Shown here: piece by piece, positions 11,801-24,600 of the stretch
How positions within the stretch are numbered: position 1 is the stretch's first letter
Layout of the letters: every line of letters starts with the position of its first letter
Assembly (NCBI GenBank): GCA_012861695.1
Contig: JAAOOA010000033.1
Coordinates: 17,089,934-17,153,933 of the forward strand
DNA from: Trematomus loennbergii
Lineage: Eukaryota; Chordata; Actinopteri; Perciformes; Nototheniidae
Reading direction: 5' to 3'
Length of the DNA: 64,000 nt
The notes under the pieces: model-generated
What the model was told of the DNA's origin: nothing
The model's database searches: none
What the model saw: only the letters and a program-made list of their open reading frames with translations
Program-made: the position numbers and the translations under genes

Positions 11801-14800
11801 GGACGTTAATTTCAATTATCCGATTAGTTACAAAGTAGCAAAAGGTCAGAAATGTATTCCAAATGCTTTCTAAACAGTAGTATTTGAAAACAGTTAGCCA
11901 GTGGAGTAATATGATCCACTTTCTTGGTGACCAGCCAATCGTGCTTTCTGCAACGTAAAATCCAAGTTTTTAACAATGGAGTCTGGTGGCGTGAAAAAGA
12001 GCGTTAGCGATTCAGTTCCTTGTTGGCAAGGGCTGCTTGAGGACGCAGTTAAGAGGTGAGAATATTATAAAAATATCGAACTTGTAAACTGATATTGATT
12101 TGTCTTTTTTAGGTGGCTAAAATAAGTTTTACTGTTGGCCCATCTACCTAGCAGCACATTGCTTTTACACTGACCATAGACAAGTACCTCAAACAACCCC
12201 ATTTTCAAACAATCTGAACCCTCCCTTTTAAATGTCTTCTCATCGCTTATGTCAGGATTGTTTTAAATGACTTCTACAGATAAACGTGATTGGTCTGGAC
12301 AGCTCAGTGACCCCACAGAGCCATTCAGCCGGCACCCCCACCCACCGTCCTCTCTGAGCTTATCATCTTTCAAGGTGTAAGGTTTTACTGGCAGTGATGT
12401 TCCCTCCGCGGGCCTCCTGCTACGATAGGTGGGGCGCTTCCTGTCCCGTCCTGTTGAAGACTTTCTGGAAACGTCTTCTCTGCGTTTACAGTCTATAGTG
12501 AGGTTGTCTGTGTGTTCGCCAATATGTAAGGGGGGAGGGCTTCACGTAAATGCTAAGTGCAACTGCAGAAGCAGGCCAGCACTTGTTATTGAACGTATAT
12601 TTGTTGCAGAGTGCGAAAGAGCACTCTGAGAAAGAATGCAAATTGGGTTGTTTTTGCTTCAACAGCGTCCAAATGGGATTTGTTGCTGGGAGTTTTTGGA
12701 AACATTTTATGGCTATTCTAAGCTCAAATGCTGAATAGACAAAGCTCCGACTGGCCCAGTTTGAAAGGTTTTTCTTTTTGAAGCTTCTGATCAACGCTGT
12801 CTCCATGAGACTCTCCTATGTCTCTTTTTGTTGTCTGCTCTGGGCTCAAAAACGTAGCATGCATAATGATGTGGCTCAAAGCTAGCGTCAGGGCTGCCCC
12901 CAGACCTGCGGCGAGAGCAAAGTTGTTCCAGCGGCTGGCATCAGGTGCAGGAATAACTCATCACATGAGAGAAAGCCGTGACGCATGCTGGTTCACAACA
13001 GTGAGGGTTCACCCCTTTGCATGTTTCAAATACAAACAAGACAACTGGAGAGTCATTTTTTATCATATGATGCCCATGTGAATGTGTAACAAAAGGCTGC
13101 TCTCTAGTTCATCTAGTATTGAATGTTGGTTATGCCATCCTCGCTCTGTTCTCTGTGTTTTTAGAAATAAACATGTGCTGCTGCCTCTTTCTGATTTGTA
13201 TCACGTGGGAAATCAAATGCCACCACACTGGTTCCACCAGTCTGTTACACAACACAAGGCTGCCTGCTGTGTCTTCAGTCTATCGAGGTTATGAAAGCTG
13301 TTTCATTTGCAGAACTCGGTACCCAACATTGTTTCTCAATTACTCATCTACAGGCACAGGCTTTTAGGTTTATGGCTTAGGGCTTGATCGGAACTCCAGA
13401 GAGGTCTGTCAATCAGTGTCGTTTGAACAAAGAGCATTATCTCTTGTCTTATTCGGACTGTTTTGAAGTTGTTGTAAAAAACGCCCTGTCCAACCTTTAG
13501 ACCTTTTTTTGTTTTTTCAGTTTGTGAAAAGGAGATAATGCACATCCATCCCTTCTTCCCTGCCGCAATGCTATTATACAGCCTACTTTCACCTTTGACC
13601 CCACACTCTCTGTGAAGTCTAATTTTATTTTCCACAATAGTAGTTCAGCTAATGAATGATAGGGTTTAGAGCAGGGTTGTCAAACTCAAGGCCCGGGGGC
13701 CAAATCCGGCCCGACTTCATTTAATGCGGCCCCACAAGAGCTCTGAAAGAATATAATACGTTTATTATACATGATGATTTACAGAAGCACGTTGCCCATA
13801 AACTACATGTCCCACAATGCATCTCAAATATGATTTTTTTTTTCAGAATTTGACTTTTTTGCAGAATTTGACTTTTCTTTCTTCAAAATTTCACTTTTTT
13901 TTTTACATTTTCACTTTTTTCCAGAATCTAGCTTTTAAAAAAAAAATCATTTTGTGACATTCTCACTGAAGAGACTTCCAATGATTTGCCCTAGACTTCT
14001 GCTTTCAGACGTAGTTAATAAGAAGTTATTACCCTATCCGATAATGATCCAATGCAGAGGCAATAATGTCATTTAATACATACGTTTATATTAAATATTT
14101 ACATATGTATTTTCATATAGTCTTAAAGTTACAACCGGCCCTTTGAGTGCAACCAAAATGCTGATGTGGCCCGTGATGAAATTGAGTAAAGTGTCAGTGG
14201 GTGTTCCTCAGAGAACAAAAATAAATCAATAAAAGAAGAATATGTTTTTGGCTCTCTGGTTCATTGCTTTCTTCATTTTACATTTCAATGAGAATAAAAT
14301 CATCCAATAAGTCTTATATGAATGAATGTATTTGTTGGATTTTTCCTCACTTGCAGGACCCATCATGTGCTGCGATTCTGCTCCTTCTTATAGAGTAACA
14401 CATAAAACATCTGAATGCATTTTGATCAGCTTTAGGTTTAGCTTTCTCACCCTTCTTCTGTTTCACGTTCTGCTGCCAACCCTCCCTCTGCTCCTCCCTC
14501 CTGCTGCACACTTTTTGTTATCACTGGTCAACAGTCTCAGTAATGAGGATGACAATTCTTTGTGACAGGCAAAATGGTTTTGTGTGTCACAGGTACTTAA
14601 AAAAAGGAACAGGAAGGAATTAAGAGGGGTGCGTTTTCTTTGGCCTAATTATGGCTGCATTACATCTTTTTTGAGATCTTTTTGACCACCTGCCGGTCTT
14701 TTCAGAGAAGGCAAAATGGCCTATAAACAATCCATATTTTGTCTGTGAGTCAACCTGAGACAAATCTAATTCCTCAGCTCTCTCTGCTCATGCCTGCTGC

Positions 14801-16448
14801 CTGGTGCTATTGATCTGGCTCACCACTTAGAGCTTGTCTGCCTTTAGCGTTTGCCATCTTTATTTTATCTCTTTCCTCTCCTCTCCCAGCGACTTGTTTG
14901 CTGGTCCATTTACACCAGTTCCACGTGAGTGGGTGAATGATTGATGAACGTGGTGTGGGACAATGATGCCCCATGCATTGTAGTGCTTATATAACAGCCC
15001 CCTGCAGGGTTTACTGACTGTGAATGTGACCATGTAGGCATGTAAACATGTGTCTGAGAGCGCTGCGTGGGTGTTTGTACACCCATTACTGTAACATGTG
15101 AAAGCTTTATGACCTGTTGTAACATCATTTGTCTGTTTTTTTTATCTTTCCGTGTTGCTCTTATCACGACTGTCTGGGTTATAGCAAACACATTTTATTT
15201 GATGAATGGAGCTCAGTGTGTTCAGTCTTTCATAACCATCCAAGAACAAAACGATATGAATGTAACAAGCAGCATGTAAAACCTTTTTGAATTGTCCACA
15301 GAAGAGCAAAAAGGAAAGAAAAAGACACAATGTAACTCAGAATTAGAATTCTTCATTGAGACAATTTTATTACATAATGTCATGATTTGTTTACATTTTT
15401 GTTGATTTGATTCTGATGGTGCATTTGATAGATTTGGGTGTGTCTTTCCTGTGCACCTAGTACACATTGCCCTCAATTATCTTCAGGTTTGTTTTGTGGG
15501 TTTCTTAGGCTCATTTAGCAGCACTATTGTGAGGGATTTTTGTATCCCTGTCTTTAAAAAGTGTGACACTAAACACGCTTGAATCAACATTAGGAATGAT
15601 TCAGTGTTTTTGTGATTTTGCGCAACTGTAGTTTCAAAGTGCATTTCTCTTATACCGCTGTGGTTAATAGGGTGGTGCAGGAATGAGTCCTAAACCTGTA
15701 AATGAGTAAGCATTTTAGCACTTCCCGATATTAGGTCTGTGTCCTGCCCCCAGGTTAGAGAAGCTGGAGGACATCAGAGGGAAAACCAGAAAATAAATCT
15801 AATAAATATGATCCAGTTGCCTGAAATTAACTTAGTGCTGTTAATCCTCACGCTCTTCTCCAAGGATATTGTAAAACCTGCCCACCAAAGTTAAATAGCG
15901 AACAGAAAGTGACTGACAGAGGCTCCATTCTTCCTATAGCAAGTTAGTGTGGTATCAACATTACATTTTAAGGTTAAATAGTTACATAATGATGCTTTAG
16001 GTTGCCATATGCCTACAGCATAAGCAGTACATGCAAGAACAAGTAGTGCCCCTGTGCAAGTCTGAGACTGTTGCAGAAGTGTTTTAAGAAGTTAGGTTTT
16101 AGTGATGCATTTGTTGAGGAAGTATTCAGAATACAACTGGAGAAATAAGAATCGGAGAAAGGGTGTTTTGATATAGTTTTGCTGATGTTATCTGCAGCCC
16201 ACATTCACCTAAATGTATCAAGAATTTCAAGGTAAGAAAGGGCGAGTCAATGCTCATTCAGGGGAAGTATTTATTCTAACCTGCAAATATCCAGTTTCAT
16301 TATGCTGAAGGAAAGGTCTGTACAACGTCTGTGCCAACTATGTTGCTGTTGCATGTTCTGGCCTGGTTGCTTATCTGTGGGGTAGCATACTGTGGGCGTG
16401 GGCAGAACCCGCCCTCACACTGGCCATAGCAGTACAGCTGGTGCCAGA

Positions 16449-16479
<31 letters not shown>

Positions 16480-19400
16480 CACACTCACACTCACACTCAC
16501 ACTCACACTCACACTCACACTCACACACACACACACACACAGAAGCACAGCCTGAGACTTCCTGTTGTTGGACTAAGATCACAGCCTGGTGGCTCTGCTG
16601 CTCCCACTTAAACCTCAGTAACACGACACAATCTCCCCCCCTAACTAATGACTGGCATGGCTTCCGTTTCATGTTAACCTCCTTTCTGATTAAAGAAGAG
16701 CCTCTCCACCAGTCTGTCTGTCTTCCTGCCGGAGAGCCTGTCCCTTCAGGGATTCAGGCGAGTGTGAAGTACAGATATCCGGTCTAAAGGCAGCTCACAT
16801 ACTGAACTCTAAAGGCATCTCTGCAGCTGAGCAGACCAGTGAACACAGCTTCACATTTCAGATAATAGACTAAAGGGCATGGTTCACCTTTCTACAACAC
16901 GGGCTGGAGATTTGTACTCATGACAGATGAAACAAGTGTTTCAGCATTTTGACAGCTTTATTCGGGTAATGCCTTCTCTCTGGATAATCCCAGTTAAACG
17001 GCTTAAAGAGAGAGCTGGGAAATCTGCACGCTGCTAAGTGTGAGATAGGATGCATTCGCTATATTACGGTTTTGTTAAAAAAAAGAAGCCAAAATCATCC
17101 CTTAATCCAATATCACCGTGATTATAAAGCAGCAGGCTTTACATATACTAAGTTTTCTTTAGGAGCGGCTGAAGTGCTTGTGTCCAGGTGTCAGACATTT
17201 AACAGATTATCCCACATGATTACCTTTCATCACCTGTAGTGTCACATGCTACTTTTTGATGCTTTCTTCCAACATTTTCTGGCTGCTAGGTGTCCCTACG
17301 TTTCAGATGCCTTCTCTTGGATTAGTTGCACCACAAAAAAAGTGCTGAACATTATAAGCTGCAGTTTGATTACTCACTATTTTAACAACATGCTTCGTCT
17401 TGCCAATAAAGCAAGTGAAAGAATGTTTGATGTGTTTTGGGCCTTAGATAATCTCGTCAAGATGGATATCTTCAATTGTCATAATAAAGATTATGATTAT
17501 GCATGTATGCCAAGTAATATACTTTTGTGATGGAAATTTCCAACGTTACTGACAAAGCATATTAGGGGTGAACTTTATCAACATGACATTTATATTTAGC
17601 TAGCTCGGGAATTTCGTTGTTTATATCCATGGTCACACGCTCAATATTTCCTATGGCTGCTTTGATGATCTGTCATCATTTCCCAGTGCTTTGATGGTTA
17701 CATCTGTAGACAAGCCCTTAATTATTGTTGATATTGTCAGCAATTCCCAACTATAGTGGTACCAGGGGAAGATAATACATTTAATTAAATTAGCTTAACC
17801 CACCAACTCAACTAAAAGAATGTAGTAAGAGATAAACAGTTGAAATGGTCAACTCAAAGTAAAGAATAAACAGATTAAATTGTTAGCTCATAGGTACCAG
17901 TTAAGTTGTAATGTCCAGCTTCTGTCACGAGCAATATATAAGTACATTTCAAATGTTATTGATTGGACAAAAGACTATAACAACAGTAACTTCAAGCTAG
18001 GGAAGGCAAATTATTTTAGAGTTTTCTTTATATCCAGACCAAAGATCAGTCAAATGCTCTCTGGTATCTGTTGCTGTAACAAGGCTGTCCAATGATTTAA
18101 TTTGGCCCCCCCAGTGAAATGAATGGATGGCCTACCTGACAGTGTATCTACCTTACAGCCTACCTGCAGTGAGGAAGTTTGATAGCGATGACAACATAGT
18201 GACGCTCTTGTTTCCCCAACACTCTCTCGCAGGCTTGTCCTCCAGCACTAGTCAGGCATTGTGCTTAGAAGAGATTCTGGGCATTTGTTTTTGAGGGAGG
18301 CCCAGAGGGATAGGCTTTTTTTTTCTTTTAAGGATTCTTTCAAAAATCTTTTTCTGGAACAGAAGCTTTGGGCATGTTGTTAAAAATGAAGAGGGGGAAT
18401 TTTTCAGTATGGCCCCATGTTTGACTCTAGTTCTTTTGGCTGCACAGACGCTCACACAGACAGTGTTTCAGTTCTTGTGCATCCTCTCTGTCTACCAGCA
18501 GCCCCGCCCTGTTCACCTCCTGTCTGACTGGCACCCGAAAGGAGACATCAGGTGACTGGTGCAGCTGTGCCTGGCAGGGGGTGTGTGTCAGTTTGTATCA
18601 AACCGACTGTGGTGCTCGGCCAGCTGACCTGGTTGGAGTGCTGCCTGCTCCGCTGCAGCAGGAACAGGACAGCTGTATCCAGAAGCAAGAAAAGGCATCC
18701 CATCATGCTTCTTCTCCAGGGTCATATTCTAATATTGCTAGCTAAAGTGCATTTTTAAATAGCTTGAAGGTAAAACAACACATACTGGTTTTGGCTACAC
18801 TGATGCTGTCAGGTTACTTCTTGCCCTCCACTGATGTGGCGTTGGTTTGATGAGTGCCTGTCCTCCATGCAGAGTGGGTAGGGTGTTTATAATGGCAGGT
18901 TAATCATTTCCAGCCCTTACCTAACAGTTGTTCAGTCCAGATAATCAATTGTTTATTATCCTCTAACAAATTCCATTGTGTCTGATTTGTGTTTTTATAG
19001 AAGCTGGCAGCAGAATGTCAGAGCGCAGGCTACAGTGGCACGCTGATCCCTTACAAGTGTGACCTGTCCAACGAGGAGGAGATCCTGTCCATGTTTTCAG
19101 CGATCAAGACGCTACACAAGGGCGTGGACGTGTGCATCAATAATGCCGGACTGGCCCACAACGAGCCGCTTCTCAGCGGAAAGACGGAGGGCTGGAAGAA
19201 CATGATCGACGTGGGTTGAGACACAAACACAAATATAAATGCTTTAGGCTGAAAGTAAAAAAGCGAGAGAGAAACATATTCATTTAAAGTGGGGATGGTT
19301 AGTTATCTTCTTCCTCTGATGTAGTGTTGATTTTATGGTTGCACTACTTAAAAAGTAAAGCAGAAGTAAGAGCTGAAATGGTTGCTCAGTCTGAGTGGAA

Positions 19401-22400
19401 GTGTTTGTATAGCTTGTATGAAGAATAAGAGTTAAAGCAGAAATGTGTGCACACAGACCCCCCCCCCCTCACAGAGGCTGCTTCATCGGCTCTGTAGAGA
19501 GGCCCACTAATGAAAGCCAGCACTATTTCTCTTGTTTGGACCTTTACATTCTGATTCATTGAGCTCTTGACCACTGCGGACCCCCTGCTCCAAAGTCCCC
19601 GCCTACAGAGTCCCGCATTTGTAACGCTCGTCCATCTGTTGTCATGGCAGCCTGAATGGATGTGTACAGCAGTGTATTTTTAGCCTGTGTTTAATCTGTA
19701 CGCTGACCTTGTTTGGTCACTTCTCCCCCTATCTTGCCACCACGTTGGCTTTAACCTGCCCGTCTATCAGCGTCATTACGGGAGCAGCTTAGAGGACACA
19801 AGCTGGACCGGAAGAGCAGCTTCAGTCTCACACAGTGACCCAGAGAGCACCAGCTCAACTCATGCACTGTCATCGTCACATAACACTTTTTATATTGAAG
19901 AATCACATTTAAGGGGACAGTTCACCCTAAAATAAACAAACATATTTTGCCACTTGCCTGTAAAGCTTGTTATCAGCATTGGTTGGTAACGTGTGAGATG
20001 TTATATGATATCGCCCCATAGAGACGTTTTCTGTGTCCAGACAATGGATTTGCTAAAATGCAACTATGGTACTCTGCTTTTGTAAAACTTATCGGAGTCC
20101 TTCCATAGATCATGTTACTCAATACACAGACTTTGTTGTGAGCAGTTTTTTGCAGAAACTATTTTAATTCTTTCTAGAACTGCCAACTGAGTGTATCAAC
20201 TAATGTATGATAGGATTGCGACAACTTAAGAAGTAAACAGTAATGGTGTCCTCCTCAGCTGAGCGCTAATGCTAGTTAGCTTAGGTGAGCTCAGGAGAGC
20301 GTCTTGTCCATAAGAGGACGATTGCTTCCTCCCCATGTGCGATGATACGGTGTGGCAGTAGTTTGGTAGAAAGAAAATAGTTCCTGAATGCATCTCAAAG
20401 CAATCTGTGGATTATCTTGAGTAACCGGGTCATCATTTCTGGAACGAGACATTGCTGCTAAGTTTTTTGGATGTATTTGTTTAGCTTTAAGCTGAGTGTC
20501 TACTATAATGTCGGAGAAAAGCCAAACTTCTAGGGGCCGACAGCTCCCACAAAAACCAACAATCTAGATGTATTGATAGCTCTACAGGTAATTATAATAT
20601 ACATTTTAGATTTTGGAAGTGTCCTTTTTAAGATCTGTAAATGATATCAACTTACTAATGTTTTCTCTTTTACACAGCATGTCTTTGGCAGTGAAAGGAA
20701 CATGCATTGAATTAATGAAATGTTTTTGTCTTCCCCTCCCCTTCAGGTGAATGTCTTAGCTCTGTCTATCTGCACCCGTGAGGCTTACAAATCAATGAAG
20801 GAGAGGAATGTGGACGATGGCCACATCATCAATATTAACAGGTTAGCCATAAATCACCTTTAAATCTAAGAACAAATGTTAAAGGTAATCTGAAAAAACC
20901 TCAGTAAATGTGTGAATGGCTGGTATCAGGTAAAGCCCATTGATAGCCTGGACCTGGAACAATGTGAAGGACTGTTGGACTCATGAATCAATCAATCAAT
21001 TTCATAAATCATTCATTATAATGCTGTTGTGGAATTATTTAGATGTATTCATTGATTTAACTTTCTATTTTTAGGAACTGTGATGGGCCAGCAAAGCCCT
21101 TTTGATACTCTGTACTTTATATGATACTAACCTACCTTCTCCTCCCTGTTACAGTATGGGTGGGCATCGGGTGGTGGCGAGTGCCGATGAGCATTTCTAC
21201 TGTGCCACTAAATACGCTGTGACTGCTTTGACCGAGGGCATACGGCAAGAGCTCCGAGAAGCAAACACCCACATCAGGGCCACAGTGAGTTACATGTTAT
21301 CAGAGTACAGGTTCCTACTGTAGCATAATGCTCCTATAAGCGATCACATAAATAAGTGTACATGCAGTGAGCTATGGAAGCTCTGAGAGGCTAGAGAGGG
21401 AAAACATTTGTTTTGCCAGGGGAAAATAGTTTGCCAGTCAGCTTTTTGTTTTGTCCGTGGAATTGTGGGGAAATAAAAAAGGTTTGGCAAAGACATCCTT
21501 TGTTCAGTTTTTCTTTGTTTCTTTTGGCCACAAGAGGCTGGAGTACATCATCATCCCATGTTTTAAAAAAGCAGGTAATGAATTTTAATCAACCCTGCTC
21601 TACTGTAACGCTTTCATCGCCTGGTGTACTTAAGACTATTGTGGCCGAAATGAGTGGATTACAAAAGCTATTCTGACAACTTTTTCATCCATTTTCAAAG
21701 AGGAAAAACCCACAAAAACGTAGCAACATAGAGAATTATTCCAGCAAACCTTTTTGTTTTAAGGATGGGGGGGAAATAACTTTAGATATACAGCCCTGGA
21801 AACAACTCCACATTTGTCTTAAATCTCATCTCTACATGTATGGCAGCCATTCCATTCCAGTGTCTGTTGAATTCAGAGAGTTGTCAGTACTTTATAAGAT
21901 CAAATACATTTATTTTGATTTTACTCAAACACATGCCTATAAATAGTCAAACCAGAGAAACGGATAATGCTGCAGAGGGCTCTTAATTTGTTCCAGAGCC
22001 GTACTAACCTGTTTTTTTTGTTATACACGCATGAGAGAACAACCATTTTGATCAGACTTATGGATCACTAGAATTTCGTTTTATTCCCACACTTGTCATG
22101 TCATTCGGCTTGATAACTTACTGTTATAAAAGTGTGTTTTCATCGAAGCAGTAAGCACTAAATTCCTCTTGCATTTGCCTCCCCTGCAGTGTATATCTCC
22201 TGGAATAGTGGAGACTGAGTTTGCCTTCCGGCATCACAACAGCGATCCAGAGAAAGCAGCTGCAGTGTATGAGAGTATGAAAGTAAGAGTCACAAGATGC
22301 ATTTCACAAAGTGAGAAAAACAAAGTTCATTTTCCTCAATAATCCTTTCTTTTTCTCCACTGTTCAGTGTTTGAAAGCAGAAGACATAGCCAGTGCAGTC

Positions 22401-22569
22401 ACATTTGTCCTCGGTGCCCCTCCTCATGTCCAGGTAATCTCTCCTTCTCTATCTTTTTTCATTAAATGCATCAGCGTCGAATGCTTTTTAGTTCCTGTAT
22501 TGATCTCCTTGTCATTTGTGCCCCCAGATTGGAGATGTGCAGATGAGGCCAGTGGATCAGGTGTTATAG
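5833..22569 (+). CDS. dhrs11: Dehydrogenase/reductase SDR family member 11 (7 coding exons)
   Basis: Coding exons are 5833-5964, 19001-19210, 20747-20841, 21155-21284, 22190-22282, 22368-22433 and 22528-22569. They give 768 nt and 255 aa, close to the 260 aa of human DHRS11, which has five more N-terminal residues. All junctions are GT-AG and phases agree. The product is a classical short-chain dehydrogenase with a Rossmann fold. It shows the TGASVGIG cofactor loop (residues 12-19), NNAG (91-94), and the catalytic set Asn116, Ser146, Tyr161 and Lys165 (YCATK). [14 protein letters not shown] and [10 protein letters not shown] match the DHRS11 family closely. Mammalian DHRS11 is a cytosolic NADPH-dependent 3(17)beta-hydroxysteroid and carbonyl reductase, so the same role is likely here. 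The start GAGATGG has a good context. Fish may have two paralogues, and I cannot say which this is. Confidence 0.96.
11490..11770. mobile_element. Degenerate retrotransposon-like remnant
   Basis: Text such as GGCCATGCAAAGTGCTTTAC followed by an A-rich stretch and TTAAAAGGCAGCCACAAAC resembles a common dispersed teleost repeat. There is no intact frame or clear ends, so this rests on pattern memory. Confidence 0.35.
11955..12231. mobile_element. TTAA-type MITE, partial copy 1
   Basis: It shares TTTAACAATGGAGTCTGGTG, GTGGCTAAA and AGCAGCACATTGCTT with a copy at 23495-23757. It ends near CCCTTTTAA, close to the TTAA flanked end of that copy. It is non-coding. Confidence 0.6.
13673..14190. mobile_element. 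hAT-like non-autonomous element
   Basis: The left end CAGGGTTGTCAAACTCAAGG followed by CCCGGGGGCCAAATCCGGCCC is a widespread vertebrate hAT-type terminus. The right side has the inverted counterpart GGCCCTTTGAGTGCAAC...GATGTGGCCCGTGATGAA. The interior has runs of TTTTTCAGAATTTGAC and no coding frame. The right end is worn and I could not find an 8-bp target duplication. Confidence 0.65.
16449..16541. repeat. (CA)n/(CACTCA)n compound microsatellite
   Basis: A CA run passes into about nine CACTCA units and back to CA. It opens frames of Ser-His/Val-Cys repeats on both strands, which are artefacts. Confidence 0.97.
19211..20746 (+). other. dhrs11 intron 2
   Basis: The donor is GTGGGT and the acceptor is CCCCTTCAG. 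No exon is seen inside. A TTAA-flanked MITE fills 19913-20627. Confidence 0.85.
19913..20627. mobile_element. TTAA-flanked MITE in dhrs11 intron 2
   Basis: TTAA at 19909-19912 and again at 20628-20631 brackets a segment starting GGGGACAGTTCACC and ending with the loosely inverted GGAAGTGTCCTTT. No frame is present. TTAA target duplications point to a piggyBac- or Kolobok-type mover. Confidence 0.6.
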
Positions 22570-22993
22570 CATTGACACAGGAGCAGACAGACGGCAGCCA
22601 TGGTGACTCCTTAGCGACCTCTGCTGGGCGAGGGTGGGTAGGATGGGGGGGGGATTAACAAATCTACTACAGCTGTGTTGGATCTGCAGGGATGTGGTGG
22701 ATGAGGGCCGGAGCCTTAAGGAGGCTGTGCAAGGTAATGAAGGGGCGTGGACTTTGTTAAAACCACTACAAAAATACTACTGAATGCAGCAACCTGGTAT
22801 TTGGGAATCGTTGAGCCCGGTCCTGAGCTGAGCCGACTCCAAACTACAGTAGGAACAAAATATATTAAAAAAAGGAGGGAGTCGCTGCTGCTGTGCTCAT
22901 CTGCACGGCCGTCACTTCAGAGGGAAGAGTATGCCATTGATTGCACATGTTTTTTGGGTTTATTTTGTAGGTCATATGACATATCTTTTTTGA

Positions 22994-22999
22994 AATAAA
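22994..22999 (+). terminator. Polyadenylation signal AATAAA for dhrs11
   Basis: The canonical hexamer lies 425 bp after the dhrs11 stop codon and is the first good candidate downstream. Confidence 0.65.
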
Positions 23000-24600
23000 A
23001 TGGAAAGAGTAATTGCTGTTTATAAGAATGACATTTTCTTTTGTTTAATTTTTTTTATAAATATTTTAACTTTTGATCTTAGGTAGATGTGGTCTCATAC
23101 ACTAACCGTAGACGATACTATGTCTGACTCACTATTACTAACCTTAAACAGTCCATCTCGACACCTTCACCTACAGTATGATCTCACAAACTCATTCAGT
23201 TTAGAGCTATCCAGGGTTCAACCACTTTTAAGGTATTGGGGGAAGTATAAGTGCCCTTCTATTTTTCTTTAAGTTGGGCTGTATAAGGTACTTATCCATA
23301 GTCGGTGAATTGTTGAGCCACTTATAAAACATCTGAGTTTAAGTGTACGTTAAATTTAGAACAATTTATCACTTTACATTAGTACATTTTCTTGGAAAAA
23401 AGGACTTGGGTGGTTCGGAAACATTTTTGGAAAAGTCACACAATTAAACAAATAAACTTGAACCTTTTATGTTCTAAGACTTAACATGTATTATTATCAA
23501 TTTTGTCAATGGAGTCTGGTGGCTTTTAAAAAAAAGCACACTTCAGTTCCACTTAAACTGATGCAGACTTTATAGGTGGCTAAATACGCGTTGCTGATTC
23601 CTCCAATCACAGCAGTACATTGCTTAGCTTCTGTGCTGGTACTCCTGTCTGCTTTTCCAAACTGGGGGGCGTGCCAACTTCCATCAACTGTAGTTAATAC
23701 ACTTAATATAAAATAGTACCTTACACAACGCCACTTTAAACACTCTGAACTATCCCTTTAAGCACATGGGTTTCTACTATCCACCTTTTTGCATAATTAG
23801 TCGTTCTGCACTTTGGATTCATTTACCAGGAATTACAAGAAGGAAACACTGGGAACTTATATAGGGGAAGAAACTAACTCTGTGTACATGTATACCCTAG
23901 AAATGTACCTTTCAGTGGAAATGTCTCCTTAATTGAATGAATAAAAACATTTGCCCGGAAGTAAATGATGGTCTGAGATATGTTCGTTGTAGAAATAAGA
24001 CACAAGCTGTGGACTTTGGGTTTTTATGACACCATACATGACATGGCAGAATTGCATGACCCTGTTAACTACCAGTGTGTATTCTTTTATCAGCAGTTCC
24101 CTGTATTTGACCTAATAAACGAGTCAGCCACAATGAATTGGTACACAGTGGTTAAGGTTCAGCTGTACGGACTGTGAATGTCAAAAAGTGGCATTACTTT
24201 GACATTCTTTTGGCTAAAATGTAATAAAAAGTGCAGCATTTCATAATATCAACACTCATTCTTGCATTAACCTACATGGCCAAAAGATGGCACCCTTAGT
24301 AAAGTAAAGAGAAGGCAAGGAAATGTCCTCATTACCACTCCTTGGAGCTGAGGTGTTGGCCGGTTATAAACATGTACACAATAAAAACGGATTATAATCT
24401 CTGTTCAACCAAATTTGAAACAAACATTTGATCAACAGGTTTCCAAAAATACTCATTTCAATATATCTGCATGTGCAGCAACAACATTTCATAATCATGT
24501 GATTTAGATTTACCAGCAGTTTGATGAAGATTTAACACTAATACAAAAATATTTGTGATTAATTTGAGCTCCTTAGAGCGTTGTGCAAAGCAGCGAGGTA
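23000..24600. other. Intergenic region between convergent dhrs11 and SLC6 genes
   Basis: No coding frame of note was found. It contains a MITE copy (23495-23757) and probably the 3' UTR of the minus-strand SLC6 gene at its right end. I did not find a clear minus-strand AATAAA between 24180 and 24600. Confidence 0.6.
23495..23757. mobile_element. TTAA-type MITE, partial copy 2
   Basis: It shares ATGGAGTCTGGTGGC, GTGGCTAAA and GCAGTACATTGCTTAG with the copy at 11955-12231. It ends CTGAACTATCCCTTTAA, with TTAA at 23758-23761. A related copy in flot2 intron 8 starts TTAAAGGGATAGT (56549). Confidence 0.65.

Larger units (their letters stand above)
5965..19000 (+). other. dhrs11 intron 1 (13 kb)
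   Basis: This intron has a GTAAGC donor and a TTTTTATAG acceptor. I see no convincing exon inside it on either strand; open frames here are short and unrelated to known families. Recognisable contents are a LINE-like remnant, a TTAA-type MITE copy, a hAT-like MITE and a CA/CACTCA microsatellite, listed separately. Around 18095-18180 a piece (GGATGGCCTACCTG) resembles the interior of the MITE at 56808-57189. Confidence 0.8.
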